64,000 nucleotides of DNA from Mesotoga sp. BH458_6_3_2_1 (GTDB taxonomy: Bacteria > Thermotogota > Thermotogae > Petrotogales > Kosmotogaceae): the NCBI RefSeq assembly GCF_003664995.1, contig NZ_JFHL01000013.1, positions 17,191 to 81,190 of the forward strand, read 5' to 3'. Positions 1 to 8,793 of the stretch are shown in pieces (position 1 is the first letter of the stretch; each line of letters opens with the position of its first letter). The notes beneath the pieces were generated by a model. The model was given only the letters and a program-made list of their open reading frames with translations. It ran no database searches and was not told where the DNA came from. The translations under genes were made by a program, and so were the position numbers.

Positions 1-1
1 G

Positions 2-868
2 AGTTTCTTCGATGCGGTTAACCACTCATTGACCGCTCTGGCAACGGGAGGATTTTCGACCAGAACTGGGTCTATCGGAGAATTCAACAGTATTTCAATT
101 GAAATCATAACTATCGTCCTTATGTTGCTTGGAGCTACTGGATTTGGAATTCATTACACGCTCTGGAAGAAGAATTTCAGAGCTTTTTGGAACAACGGTG
201 AACCCAAGCTGATGTTCATTATTCTCGCACTTTTCACTCCACTATTGATGACTGGAACTCTAGCTGTGTTTTACTCTTCGGGAGCAGAACAATTCCGACA
301 CAGTCTTTTTCAGGCTGTGTCTGCGCTCACTGGCACGGGCTTCTCCACCGTTGACTTTGTGCCCTGGAACCACTACGGAATCTATTTGATTGTTCTGCTT
401 ATGATATTCGGGGGAGATCTTGATTCAACCTCGGGTGGTCTTAAGCAGTACAGATTGTTCGCCCTAATCAAAATACTCTGGTTGGAAATAAGAAGGTATT
501 TCCTTCCGAAGGATGCGATCCTGAAGCAAGAGATATGGAAAGGCGAAACTCGAAGATACATAGACAACTCTCTTGTGAAAGAGATTCTACTCGTCTTCTC
601 TCTGTACTTCTTGACCTATGCCGTAGGTACTGGAGTACTGATGTCATATGGTCATTCGATGGCTTTTTCGGCCTTCGAATACGCTTCGGCTTTGAGTACC
701 GTGGGGCTCTCGGTAGGGATAACAGTCCCGGGCGCACCCACAGGAATCATCTGGACCGAGACAATTGGAATGTTTCTTGGAAGACTCGAGTTTCTAGTTG
801 TCATATATGCTATAACTAAGTTGTTGAGAGACGGAAAGATTCTATTTAGAAGACGGAGGAATGCATAA
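2..868 (+). CDS. trkH: Trk/Ktr-type potassium uptake protein, TrkH family (C-terminal part)
   Basis: The reading frame is open from base 2, so the gene begins before the window and about 288 C-terminal residues are visible. TrkH/KtrB proteins form the membrane pore for K+ uptake and usually partner with a TrkA/KtrA NAD-binding gating subunit, which is not seen here. Selectivity-filter-like repeats are visible: ATGGFST near the window edge, TGTGFST in the middle and STVGLS late. Several long hydrophobic segments separate them, along with the family-typical GGDLDSTSGGLKQYR stretch. The protein ends in a basic tail (RRRRNA). The gene end nearly abuts hisS. The family is clear; whether it is TrkH or KtrB cannot be decided without the N-terminus. 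Confidence 0.9.
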   Translation, partial: SFFDAVNHSLTALATGGFSTRTGSIGEFNSISIEIITIVLMLLGATGFGIHYTLWKKNFRAFWNNGEPKLMFIILALFTPLLMTGTLAVFYSSGAEQFRHSLFQAVSALTGTGFSTVDFVPWNHYGIYLIVLLMIFGGDLDSTSGGLKQYRLFALIKILWLEIRRYFLPKDAILKQEIWKGETRRYIDNSLVKEILLVFSLYFLTYAVGTGVLMSYGHSMAFSAFEYASALSTVGLSVGITVPGAPTGIIWTETIGMFLGRLEFLVVIYAITKLLRDGKILFRRRRNA

Positions 869-872
869 AGTC

Positions 873-2135
873 ATGATTAGCAGAATAAAAGGAACTCAGG
901 ATATTGCCTTTGAAGATATTGATTACTGGCACTTCGCCGAAGAGATAATCAGGAATATCTCTCATAAGTACGCATTCACTGAAATTCGAACCCCCATCTT
1001 CGAAGCGACCGAGCTTTTCAAGAGGAGCGTTGGCGAATCTACGGATGTCGTTCAGAAAGAGATGTACACATTTGAGGACAAAGGCGGCAGATCGATAACT
1101 CTGAGACCTGAAGGAACTGCAAGTGTCGCGAGAGCTTTCATTGAGAATTCCTTCATAAATCTTGGGTCACCTGTCAAACTCTTCTACAGCGGTCCGATGT
1201 TCCGTTATGAGAAGCCTCAGGCGGGAAGGTTGCGCCAGTTTCATCAGTTCGGTGCCGAGATACTGGGTTCAGAGAGCCCTCTGGCCGACTTCGAGATAAT
1301 CGAGATGGCCTACAGCTTTCTCAAAGAACTGAAGATCAACAATGCGAAGCTTTTCATAAACTCAATCGGTTGCCCTGCTTGTAGAGAGGATTACAAGACC
1401 GCCCTCAAAGAATATTATAGCGACAAACTTGCCGGGATGTGTCCCGATTGTCAGCGCAGATATGAGACGAATGTTCTTAGGTTGCTAGACTGTAAGATCG
1501 ATAAGGGACTGGTGCAGGGAGCTCCGGGAATTTTGGATTACCTTGATAGCGATTGCAGAAGTCATTTCGAGGAACTACAGTGGTATCTGGAAAGAGCCGG
1601 AATTGATTATGAAGTAGATCAGTTTCTTGTGCGCGGACTTGACTACTACACTCGAACTGCCTTTGAGATACGATCTTCTTCGCTCGGGAGCCAGGACCAA
1701 CTGGTAGGTGGAGGACGTTACGACGGTCTGGTCGAATACATAGGAGGCAAGAGCTGCCCTGCAGTCGGTTTTGCAATAGGCCTTGAGAGAATTGTAATGC
1801 TTCTCAAATCCGAAAACGTGAGAATCAATGGACCCGAAACTTCTGAAGTGGCTATTCTGACTTTCGGAAGAGAGGAAAGCGTGAGGGGATTTGACTACGC
1901 CAAAAGGCTCCGCAAGATGGGTGTATCGACGTTCGTTGATGTGATGGAGAGAAATATGCGCAACAAGATGAAACATGCGTCAAGAATAGGGGCTAAGATT
2001 TCTCTTCTGATTGGAAAGGAAGAAATCGAAAGAGACATAGTGACAATTAAAGTGATGAATGATGGTTCTCAGTTCCAAGTTGATAGTGATTATATGGCAG
2101 ATTATGTAGTAGATAAGTTAAGAGATATTTCGTAA
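873..2135 (+). CDS. hisS: Histidyl-tRNA synthetase
   Basis: Class II aminoacyl-tRNA synthetase of about 420 residues that charges tRNA-His with histidine and ATP. Visible motifs: the N-terminal IKGTQD, motif 2 around FRYEKPQAGRLRQFHQFG, the histidine-binding RGLDYYTRTAFE, motif 3 GFAIGLERI, and a C-terminal anticodon-binding domain. Two ATG codons are possible. The one at 861 lies 1 base from a GGAGG at 855-859, too close for use. The one at 873 has a spacing of 13 and gives the usual N-terminus MISRIKGTQD, so 873 is preferred. It follows trkH closely, probably in one transcript. Confidence 0.95.
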   Translation: MISRIKGTQDIAFEDIDYWHFAEEIIRNISHKYAFTEIRTPIFEATELFKRSVGESTDVVQKEMYTFEDKGGRSITLRPEGTASVARAFIENSFINLGSPVKLFYSGPMFRYEKPQAGRLRQFHQFGAEILGSESPLADFEIIEMAYSFLKELKINNAKLFINSIGCPACREDYKTALKEYYSDKLAGMCPDCQRRYETNVLRLLDCKIDKGLVQGAPGILDYLDSDCRSHFEELQWYLERAGIDYEVDQFLVRGLDYYTRTAFEIRSSSLGSQDQLVGGGRYDGLVEYIGGKSCPAVGFAIGLERIVMLLKSENVRINGPETSEVAILTFGREESVRGFDYAKRLRKMGVSTFVDVMERNMRNKMKHASRIGAKISLLIGKEEIERDIVTIKVMNDGSQFQVDSDYMADYVVDKLRDIS

Positions 2136-2201
2136 AACTGGTAACTTAAGTTGTCTGAGAAAGGAAAGAGATAATAATCGTCTCTATTTACCTATAATCC
2201 C

Positions 2202-2231
2202 TTGATTTATCTTCCTGGAGTGTGATATGAT
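2202..2231 (+). promoter_or_regulatory. Possible sigma-A promoter for the DUF4912/branching enzyme pair
   Basis: TTGATT at 2202-2207 and TATGAT at 2226-2231 are separated by 18 bp, upstream of the AGGAGG-preceded ATG at 2270. Both boxes are near consensus. A second isolated TATAAT lies about 35 bp upstream without a good -35. Confidence 0.45.
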
Positions 2232-2269
2232 CTACTTGAGTAGGAAATCATGCCCAGGAGGTTTTTGCT

Positions 2270-3004
2270 ATGAACAACGAAGAAATACAGTCCTTTCTAA
2301 GTAACGACCCGACGATTCAAGACCTTCGTCGTTATGCGAAGATGATGGGAATCAATCTAAAAAGAACAATGCGTAAGAAGGATATTGCTCGTGCTCTGAA
2401 GAAATTCGCTCAGAAAAACAATCAGTACTCTAGCAGCGTTACAGTTAAGAGCCCCTCTGAGATTCTTCGTCCTTCAAAACCCGTCGATGCCCGAATTCCT
2501 TCATCTTACTCTCGCGACTTTGTCTCGATTCACCCTATTAATCCCTATTGGGTGTACGTAATGTGGGATCTATCGGAATGGACGGCCAGAAACCTCGAGA
2601 ATTCTTCATCAAAGGTTCTTGTGAGAGTCAGTGATATCACCAACATAATCTACGATGGAAAAAACGCTCACAGATTCAGAGAAGCAGAGATCTCGGTAGA
2701 TGCCGGTAACTGGTACTTCCAGGTCGATTTTCCAGATGCAGATTATATCGCCGAGATTGGCTACTATATTGACGGACATTTCAAGAGCGTATTGAAGTCC
2801 AGAATTGCGAGAACTCCCAGAAACTCGCCAAAATTCACAGACCATGAAATCTGGGTAGATTTGAAGAAGGGGTCGAGAAGAGAAGAAAAGGCTTCTCACG
2901 AGAAATTCACTTTCGGGAAGCACGCTAAGTCTTCCGGACCATCCGATAATCCCTCTTCCGATGAGTTCATAAAGACCATCTCGAAGAGCAAGAGTGGAAG
3001 GTGA
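2270..3004 (+). CDS. DUF4912 domain protein with N-terminal Rho-N/SAP-like helix
   Basis: A 244-residue soluble protein. Residues ~14-48 form a basic helical segment (IQDLRRYAKMMGI then KKDIARALKKFA) like the Rho-N or SAP-type DNA/RNA-binding helices. Residues ~75-200 match the DUF4912 pattern in my reading, with an opening SYSRDFVSIHPINPYWVYVMW. The C-terminus is charged and low in complexity. The start has a strong AGGAGG about 10 bases upstream. It lies 4 bases before the GH57 branching enzyme and is almost certainly co-transcribed with it. DUF4912 has no established biochemical role that I know of. The pairing suggests a glycogen-related function, which is inference. Confidence 0.75.
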   Translation: MNNEEIQSFLSNDPTIQDLRRYAKMMGINLKRTMRKKDIARALKKFAQKNNQYSSSVTVKSPSEILRPSKPVDARIPSSYSRDFVSIHPINPYWVYVMWDLSEWTARNLENSSSKVLVRVSDITNIIYDGKNAHRFREAEISVDAGNWYFQVDFPDADYIAEIGYYIDGHFKSVLKSRIARTPRNSPKFTDHEIWVDLKKGSRREEKASHEKFTFGKHAKSSGPSDNPSSDEFIKTISKSKSGR

Positions 3005-3008
3005 TTGT

Positions 3009-4613
3009 ATGGGAAAGGGAAGATTCATTCTCATGCTCCACGCACATCTGCCATTCATTAATCATCCCGATTTTCCAAGCTTCATGGAAGAGAGATGGTT
3101 GTTCGAGGCGATTACAGAAACCTATATTCCGCTCTTGCAAGGTTTCAGAAGACTGAAGAGAGATGGAGTGAATTTCAAAGTAACAATGAGTATAACTCCG
3201 CCTCTAATGGAGATGTTCGCCAACAAAGACCTGCAGAAGAAATATCTCAATTATCTGAGTTCGTCGATCGAACTTGCTGGAAACGAAATTTCCAGGACCG
3301 TTTCGGAACATCCAGCCGCCAATAGGCTGGCAACACATTATCTTCGGGAACTCGAAGAGATAAGGGCCGTCTACAATGAATGCAATGGAGACCTTGTCGG
3401 AGAATTCGCCCAACTTCAGGAAACCGGAGAGCTCGAAATTGTTACCTGTAACGCTACACACGGCTTTCTGCCCTTGATGACGAATTTCCCCGAAGCGATA
3501 AACGCTCAAATTGAAATAGGTGTTGACTCATACAAGAAACACACAGGAAGAGAACCTAGAGGAATTTGGCTCGCAGAGTGCGGCTACGTTCCAGGCTTTG
3601 ATTCTTACCTGAGAGAGCATGGCCTTTCTTTCTTCTTCGTGGATTCTCACAGTCTATGGTACGGTGATCCCGCTCCGAGGTATGGGGTATACAGACCGGT
3701 GGTCACTCCGGAAAACGTCTTTGCCTTTGCAAGAGACCCCGAATCGAGCCAGCAGGTGTGGAGTGCCGAGGTAGGCTACCCTGGAGACGCGAGGTACCGG
3801 GAATTTTACAGGGACGTGGGTTTCGACCGTGAGGAAGACTATATCAGACCGTACATAGATCCTAGCGGAGAGCGGTGCAATACCGGAATAAAGTATTACA
3901 AAATTACCGGTAAAGATGTTTCTCTAAACGAAAAAGGCTATTATGACATCGAAGATGCCAGAAGGGCAACTGTCGAGCATGCAAAAGATTTCGCCAACAG
4001 GAAAAGAGAGCAGATAAGAAGGCTTTCTTCTCAGTTCGATGGAGAAGAACCCGTAATTGTTGCGCCATTTGACGCGGAGCTATTCGGCCACTGGTGGTAC
4101 GAAGGTCCCCTCTTCATCGAGGAGCTATTCAGAGAACTAAACGGGGATATTACGGTTGTACCTTCGACCCCGCCAGAAGTTATCAAATCGATGGAGCAGG
4201 CTCAGGTAGTTACTCCAAACATCTCCACCTGGGGAGCCAACGGTTACAACGAGGTTTGGCTCAACGGAAGGAACGACTGGATTTACAGACACCTGGACGA
4301 GGGCGCCAAGAGAATGATTGAACTGGCTAGAAAGTATGACAGAACTGACGACAGTCTGAAGATAAGGGCTTTGAACCAGATGGCAAGAGAGCTTCTTCTC
4401 GCTCAATCAAGCGATTGGGCATTCATAATAACTACCAACACAACTGTGGAATACGCAGTCAATAGGACCAAGACCCATATTGACAGGTTGCTCTCGTTGC
4501 ACAGTGAAATCGAAAACAACTCTATTGATGAAGAAAAACTGAAGACACTTGAATGGGTTGATTCTATATTTCCGAGTATAGACTTCAGAGTCTACGCAAA
4601 GCAGGTTGGTTAG
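3009..4613 (+). CDS. GH57 family 1,4-alpha-glucan branching enzyme (DUF1957 type)
   Basis: About 534 residues. The N-terminus GRFILMLHAHLPFINHPD carries the GH57 motif 1 histidines. GIWLAECGYVPGFDSY contains the expected catalytic nucleophile Glu, and APFDAELFGHWWYEGP the expected acid/base Asp. The length and the C-terminal helical domain match the AmyC/TK1436 branching enzymes, which transfer alpha-1,4 glucan segments to alpha-1,6 positions in glycogen. The upstream GTG at 2994 is less likely than ATG 3009, which has GGAAGGTGA just before it. Some homologues were first annotated as alpha-amylases; branching activity is the better guess for this subfamily. Confidence 0.88.
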   Translation: MGKGRFILMLHAHLPFINHPDFPSFMEERWLFEAITETYIPLLQGFRRLKRDGVNFKVTMSITPPLMEMFANKDLQKKYLNYLSSSIELAGNEISRTVSEHPAANRLATHYLRELEEIRAVYNECNGDLVGEFAQLQETGELEIVTCNATHGFLPLMTNFPEAINAQIEIGVDSYKKHTGREPRGIWLAECGYVPGFDSYLREHGLSFFFVDSHSLWYGDPAPRYGVYRPVVTPENVFAFARDPESSQQVWSAEVGYPGDARYREFYRDVGFDREEDYIRPYIDPSGERCNTGIKYYKITGKDVSLNEKGYYDIEDARRATVEHAKDFANRKREQIRRLSSQFDGEEPVIVAPFDAELFGHWWYEGPLFIEELFRELNGDITVVPSTPPEVIKSMEQAQVVTPNISTWGANGYNEVWLNGRNDWIYRHLDEGAKRMIELARKYDRTDDSLKIRALNQMARELLLAQSSDWAFIITTNTTVEYAVNRTKTHIDRLLSLHSEIENNSIDEEKLKTLEWVDSIFPSIDFRVYAKQVG

Positions 4614-4646
4614 TTAAATCTGCCGTTTTTCTTGACATTGCGCCAA

Positions 4647-4675
4647 TTACAAGAGCATACTTGCTATGGTATAAT
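4647..4675 (+). promoter_or_regulatory. Sigma-A promoter for the PpiC-type isomerase gene
   Basis: TTACAA at 4647-4652 and a perfect TATAAT at 4670-4675 are separated by exactly 17 bp. The predicted transcript starts around 4682, directly before a strong hairpin at 4686-4707. Confidence 0.65.
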
Positions 4676-4685
4676 TCGTGAAGCC

Positions 4686-4707
4686 GGGGGAGGCATAAAC
4701 CTCCCCC
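4686..4707 (+). other. Perfect 8-bp hairpin at the 5' end of the predicted transcript
   Basis: GGGGGAGG (4686-4693), loop CATAAA, CCTCCCCC (4700-4707). It is not followed by a T-run, so it is not an intrinsic terminator. It starts only a few bases after the predicted transcription start, where such stems are known to protect mRNA from 5'-end decay. The GGAGG in the left arm would also be hidden from ribosomes. Confidence 0.7.
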
Positions 4708-4752
4708 TATTGGTTGTAGAGTATTAGGTGCTTGGAGGGAGTTGAAAAGTAA

Positions 4753-6951
4753 ATGCCAAACAGGAAATCGAGAGGAAATTCTAATTTCATGAAATCTATT
4801 CAGCGGCCGGTTGTCTGGGCAGTGGCCATACTCTTTGGAGTTGGAATAATCTGGTGGTCCGTTGCGCAGTATCTGGGAGGGGGCTCCCAGGGTAATCAAC
4901 AGAATGCCGGCTCCGAAATTTCTTTCAGTGAAAGTGTGGGCGGTCTCACGAAGGACGGCACACCGCTCTCAGATTCTAACTACTGGATCACCTATTCAGA
5001 GTATGAAACGTCAGTACGCGATACGCTTACGAACCTAAGGAGTCAGGGGTACAATCTCGATCCATATTTTGATACGGAAAACTATCCCAGCGAGATGGGA
5101 ATTAGATACGATATTTTCCAGTCACTTGTAGACCAGAAGACGCTACTTCTGTACGCGACTGAGAATGAGGTTCTCCCGACTACGGAGCAGGTAGATTCCG
5201 AAACCAAGAGAGTCGTAGATCAATACGTTGCCGACGAAGAGACAAAATCTGCGATTATCTATCAGTATGGTTCGGTTGATGCCTTTACTGAGTTAATAAG
5301 GGACTACGTGGCGACACAACTGCTCACAACAAATGTGACGAACAAAGCTATCCCCGACATGAATGAAAGATTCCAGAAATACGTTGAGGAGAACCTGGAG
5401 GATCTGAAGCTAAATTACGAACGAGTCGATGCCAACCATATTCTGGTCACAGATGAAGCGAGCGCGTTAGAGATTAAGACAATGATTGATAACGGAGAGA
5501 TTTCATTCACCGATGCAGCGACAAGCTTCTCAATCGATACAGGTACCGCAGTCAATGGCGGTGCTTTGGGCGAGTTCAGTAGAGGACAGATGGTTAAGGA
5601 GTTTGAAGACGCGTCTTTTGATGCAACACCCGGTGTTGTAGTCGGACCTGTCGAATCACAGTTTGGCTATCACCTTATACTCGTGAACAGCAAAACCACT
5701 TTCGACAGTTTTGAGGAGTTCGCCAGTACATCTTCTTATCAATCAGAGCTCACCCAGTTCGAAAACGAAGAGTTCAACGCATGGATTTCCGAATACAGGG
5801 ACAAGAGCAATTTGTCGCAAGAGATAAATGACCCCGATCTGCAAATGTACGCTAGATATGACGAGGCGATGGCAGATCCAGAAAAAGCCTCCGAGCTTCT
5901 TGAAGAGCTTGAAAGAGACTACTTTGATGAATCTGGGAACATACTTGTCGGAGAGTCTTTCCTTCCTGTTGTCTTCTACACTGAGCTTGCTGAAAGCGAG
6001 ATAGGAAATCTCAGGAATCAGACACTTGACCTTGAGGATCTCCAGGATCTTCTTTTAGCGCTCCCGGCAACGGCGACATCCATGTCGGCTGAGCAAATCG
6101 AGATCGAGCTTGAGACGATTCCTTCAACAGAGACAGAGATTAGAGGTATTCTCCTTGAAGCAAAAAGAGCCAGAGAGTACATCAGCGAATTTGGTGTCGA
6201 GAGTCTTGAAGAGGTCGAAGAAATGCTTACCGAGAAACGCAAGACTTTCGATGACAAGAACTTGCGGTTCGAGAATTCCGTTAAATACCTGTATTCTGTA
6301 ATGCCCAATTCGACTAGGGTCGTAAACTACATGTACCAGGTTGACGGTGACAATCCTGAGGTAGCCTACATGTACAACGAGAATTCTTACAACATGAATG
6401 TGAGGCCGCTACTGGAAAGCCCCGAGCTGCTTGACAGTTACCTTCAATACTATGGTCAGTATTTCGGTGCTCAGGCGAGGTCGCTTCTAATTGACTCGCC
6501 GGTTCAAAGCATAGAGAGCGATCTCAATCAGAAAGTCATTAATTCTACTGAAGCGGCAACCGATCTTAAGATCAGCGCTCTGTATCTACTTGTCGATATT
6601 TACGAGAAAATGGCCGTATCACAGGAGAACGAGCAGATGATGCAGATCTACCTCATGAGTGAAAAGCATTATCTCGAAAAGCTCCTGGAACTCTACCCTG
6701 AGGACGAGACAATTGGATCGCTAATCGAGACAATCGAATTCCAGATTTCCGAGCTGAATGCTCAAGCCAGCGCCGACGCGACTCAGACGGACGAAGCAAC
6801 GGACGTTGACATGCCTCTCGACACAGGTCTAGACACCGAAATCGGCTCAGACGGACTGAATGTTCCATTTGAAAACGAGACACCTTCACCAATAGGAGAT
6901 GTCGATCTGGACGTAAGTTTCGAGAGTGAGGCTAGCGGGACAGTTAACTAG
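4753..6951 (+). CDS. Membrane-anchored PpiC/SurA-type peptidyl-prolyl isomerase, long form
   Basis: A 732-residue protein with one N-terminal membrane segment (residues ~18-36, after a basic RPVV start) and the rest probably outside the membrane. Residues ~60-210 resemble a SurA N-terminal chaperone domain. Residues ~215-320 are a parvulin-type PPIase: VDANHILV, the FSIDTGTAVNGGALGEFSRG stretch, and FGYHLILV near the domain end. The remaining ~400 residues are mostly helical and acidic, ending in an Asp/Glu/Gly/Ser-rich tail. Such proteins fold secreted or outer-envelope proteins. The ATG at 4753 lies 14 bases after GGAGG, an unusually long spacing. The length is well above typical PrsA (~300) or SurA (~430). 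Confidence 0.82.
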   Translation: MPNRKSRGNSNFMKSIQRPVVWAVAILFGVGIIWWSVAQYLGGGSQGNQQNAGSEISFSESVGGLTKDGTPLSDSNYWITYSEYETSVRDTLTNLRSQGYNLDPYFDTENYPSEMGIRYDIFQSLVDQKTLLLYATENEVLPTTEQVDSETKRVVDQYVADEETKSAIIYQYGSVDAFTELIRDYVATQLLTTNVTNKAIPDMNERFQKYVEENLEDLKLNYERVDANHILVTDEASALEIKTMIDNGEISFTDAATSFSIDTGTAVNGGALGEFSRGQMVKEFEDASFDATPGVVVGPVESQFGYHLILVNSKTTFDSFEEFASTSSYQSELTQFENEEFNAWISEYRDKSNLSQEINDPDLQMYARYDEAMADPEKASELLEELERDYFDESGNILVGESFLPVVFYTELAESEIGNLRNQTLDLEDLQDLLLALPATATSMSAEQIEIELETIPSTETEIRGILLEAKRAREYISEFGVESLEEVEEMLTEKRKTFDDKNLRFENSVKYLYSVMPNSTRVVNYMYQVDGDNPEVAYMYNENSYNMNVRPLLESPELLDSYLQYYGQYFGAQARSLLIDSPVQSIESDLNQKVINSTEAATDLKISALYLLVDIYEKMAVSQENEQMMQIYLMSEKHYLEKLLELYPEDETIGSLIETIEFQISELNAQASADATQTDEATDVDMPLDTGLDTEIGSDGLNVPFENETPSPIGDVDLDVSFESEASGTVN

Positions 6952-6958
6952 TCACGAA

Positions 6959-6985
6959 AAAGGGTGGCGAAAGCCACCCTTCTCT
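6959..6985 (-). terminator. Intrinsic terminator of tRNA-Gln
   Basis: The arms AAGGGTGGC and GCCACCCTT form a 9-bp stem (6960-6968 / 6973-6981) with a GAAA/TTTC loop. Read on the minus strand it is followed by a T-run, so it ends the tRNA-Gln transcript. It also lies 8 bases after the plus-strand isomerase gene and may stop that transcript less efficiently. Confidence 0.8.
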
Positions 6986-7060
6986 GGCTGGGGCGGCAGG
7001 ATTCGAACCTACGGATGTCAGAGCCAAAATCTGATGCCTTACCAACTTGGCTACGCCCCA
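6985..7060 (-). tRNA. tRNA-Gln (anticodon TTG)
   Basis: The minus strand reads TGGGGCG at the 5' end pairing with CGCCCCA. The anticodon loop is TTTTGGC in a CAGA-type stem, the T-arm is GGTTCGAATCC, the discriminator is G, and CCA is encoded. The anticodon TTG specifies glutamine. The gene stands alone with its own promoter and terminator. Confidence 0.95.
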
Positions 7061-7070
7061 CAGCAAATAG

Positions 7071-7099
7071 ATTCTAACATCGACTATTTGTGGTGTCAA
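7071..7099 (-). promoter_or_regulatory. Promoter of tRNA-Gln
   Basis: On the minus strand a perfect TTGACA (7094-7099) and TAGAAT (7071-7076) are separated by 17 bp. The -10 box is 10 bp before the mature tRNA 5' end. Confidence 0.8.
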
Positions 7100-7116
7100 T
7101 GATTTGGAGTGATTCT

Positions 7117-8781
7117 ATGGCTAACCACGAGATTTTCGTAAAGGAATTAGGTAAGAAGATTCCGGTAACCGAAGAGACTACCTTCTATGAACTTTCCAAA
7201 ATGTGTGACAGCTTCCACAGAGCTCCAATAATGGCCGCAAAATCTGGCAATTCTCTTATAGAGCTTTGTAGAAAAGTCAACGGTGAGCAGGAAATCGAGT
7301 TCATTGATCTCTTTTCGATCGACGGGATGAGAATCTACACGAGGGGAACTCTCTTTATTCTCTTTATTGCGATCAGGGAGCTATTCGGAACTGCCCAGCT
7401 AAACGTTCACCACTCAAGGGGCCCTGGTCTTGTGTGTGACATCGAAGGGGTCGAAATCTCTCCTGAAAACTTGAAGAGGATTGAGACGAGGATGAAAGAA
7501 CTTGTCGAAGAGGATGCAGTTTTCGAGAAAGGGACCCTTGGTAAGTTCGAGGCGATAAGGTCATTTGAAGAAGACGGGCAGATAGATAAGGCTCTGCTTT
7601 TCAAATACAGGAAAAAGTCCACTGTCAATATCTACAGGTGCAAGGGATACTTGAATTATTTCTACGGTTACATGCCTTTTTCAACCGGCACAGTGAAGAA
7701 GTTTGCGCTGATCCCTTACGGAGATTACTTTATTCTCAATCTTCCCGGTACGAGAGAACCCGTTAAACTACCGGAATTTGTAGACCAGCCTAAGATTTCC
7801 AGCGTCTTTCTTGAGCACGAGAGATGGGGAAAGATCCTCGGTGTGAAGACTGTGGGAGAACTGAACGAAATAATATGCAGGGGACCGAAGGAAATCAGAG
7901 AGATAGTGAACATTGCGGAGTCCCTTCATGAGAAGAAAATCGCAGCGATTGCAGATCGCATTTCCGAACACAGGGAGCCTAGCCTTATACTAATCGCTGG
8001 ACCCTCAAGCTCGGGCAAAACGACCTTTTCTCAGAGACTGATGCTTCATCTGAAGGTCCTGGGCATGAAACCTGTCCAGATATCTGTGGACGACTATTTT
8101 GTAGATAGAGAAAAGACTCCAAAGGATGAGAACGGAAACTATGATTTCGAATCGATATATGCTCTAAACATTGATCTTTTCAACGAACAGATTTCGCAAC
8201 TTCTCAATGGAAAAGAGGTATTGCTTCCAAGGTTCGATTTTATCCTGGGAAAGAGCGGATTTCACGACACACCGATCAAAATCACCGAGGGCCAACCTGT
8301 AATAATCGAAGGAATACACGGTTTGAATGAGTTGCTAAGCAGATCGGTCCCTCGCGAAAGAAAATTCAAGATCTACGTCAGCGCTCTTACTCAGATGAAC
8401 CTCGACAATCTGAACAGAATACCAACTACAGACGTCAGACTGCTGCGCAGGATTGTGCGTGACAACAGGTTTAGAGGGCACTCTGCGCTTGACACAATAA
8501 GAATGTGGTCCAGCGTGAGGAGAGGAGAGGACAAGTACATATTCCCCTTCCAGGAAGAGGCAGACGTAATGTTTAATTCCGCGATTGTTTACGAGCTGGC
8601 TGCGTTGAAGGGATTTGCGGAACCTTTACTTGTTCAGATAGATGATTCAGTACCCGAGTATCTCGAAGCAAAGAGGCTTTTGAGGTTCATAGATTACCTG
8701 CTACCTATGACAAATCTGGAAGATATTCCAAGAACTTCAATAATTAAGGAGTTCATAGGTGGAAGTGTGTTCAGTTCCTGA
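7117..8781 (+). CDS. Nucleoside (uridine) kinase with N-terminal TGS-like domain
   Basis: About 554 residues. The first ~65 residues look like a TGS/ubiquitin-like fold, and residues ~65-270 resemble the threonyl-tRNA synthetase editing-type N-terminal region seen in this fusion family. The C-terminal third is a uridine kinase/phosphoribulokinase P-loop domain: GPSSSGKTT (residues ~296-304), the substrate-site stretch SVDDYFVDREKTP, and IIEGIHGLNE. It phosphorylates nucleosides using NTP. ATG 7117 follows GGAGTGA with good spacing and is preferred over GTG 7090. The metal-type regulator at 8794 follows 12 bp downstream, so the two may be co-transcribed. Confidence 0.85.
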   Translation: MANHEIFVKELGKKIPVTEETTFYELSKMCDSFHRAPIMAAKSGNSLIELCRKVNGEQEIEFIDLFSIDGMRIYTRGTLFILFIAIRELFGTAQLNVHHSRGPGLVCDIEGVEISPENLKRIETRMKELVEEDAVFEKGTLGKFEAIRSFEEDGQIDKALLFKYRKKSTVNIYRCKGYLNYFYGYMPFSTGTVKKFALIPYGDYFILNLPGTREPVKLPEFVDQPKISSVFLEHERWGKILGVKTVGELNEIICRGPKEIREIVNIAESLHEKKIAAIADRISEHREPSLILIAGPSSSGKTTFSQRLMLHLKVLGMKPVQISVDDYFVDREKTPKDENGNYDFESIYALNIDLFNEQISQLLNGKEVLLPRFDFILGKSGFHDTPIKITEGQPVIIEGIHGLNELLSRSVPRERKFKIYVSALTQMNLDNLNRIPTTDVRLLRRIVRDNRFRGHSALDTIRMWSSVRRGEDKYIFPFQEEADVMFNSAIVYELAALKGFAEPLLVQIDDSVPEYLEAKRLLRFIDYLLPMTNLEDIPRTSIIKEFIGGSVFSS

Positions 8782-8793
8782 AGAGGTGGGGGC

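Noticed and set aside
4632..4675. Perfect TTGACA at 4633-4638 as the -35 of the isomerase promoter
   Set aside because: It lies about 31 bp from TATAAT, too far. TTACAA at 4647 has the correct 17-bp spacing.
4686..4707. Intrinsic terminator after the branching enzyme
   Set aside because: The hairpin is not followed by a T-run and lies downstream of a good promoter, so it belongs to the next gene's leader.
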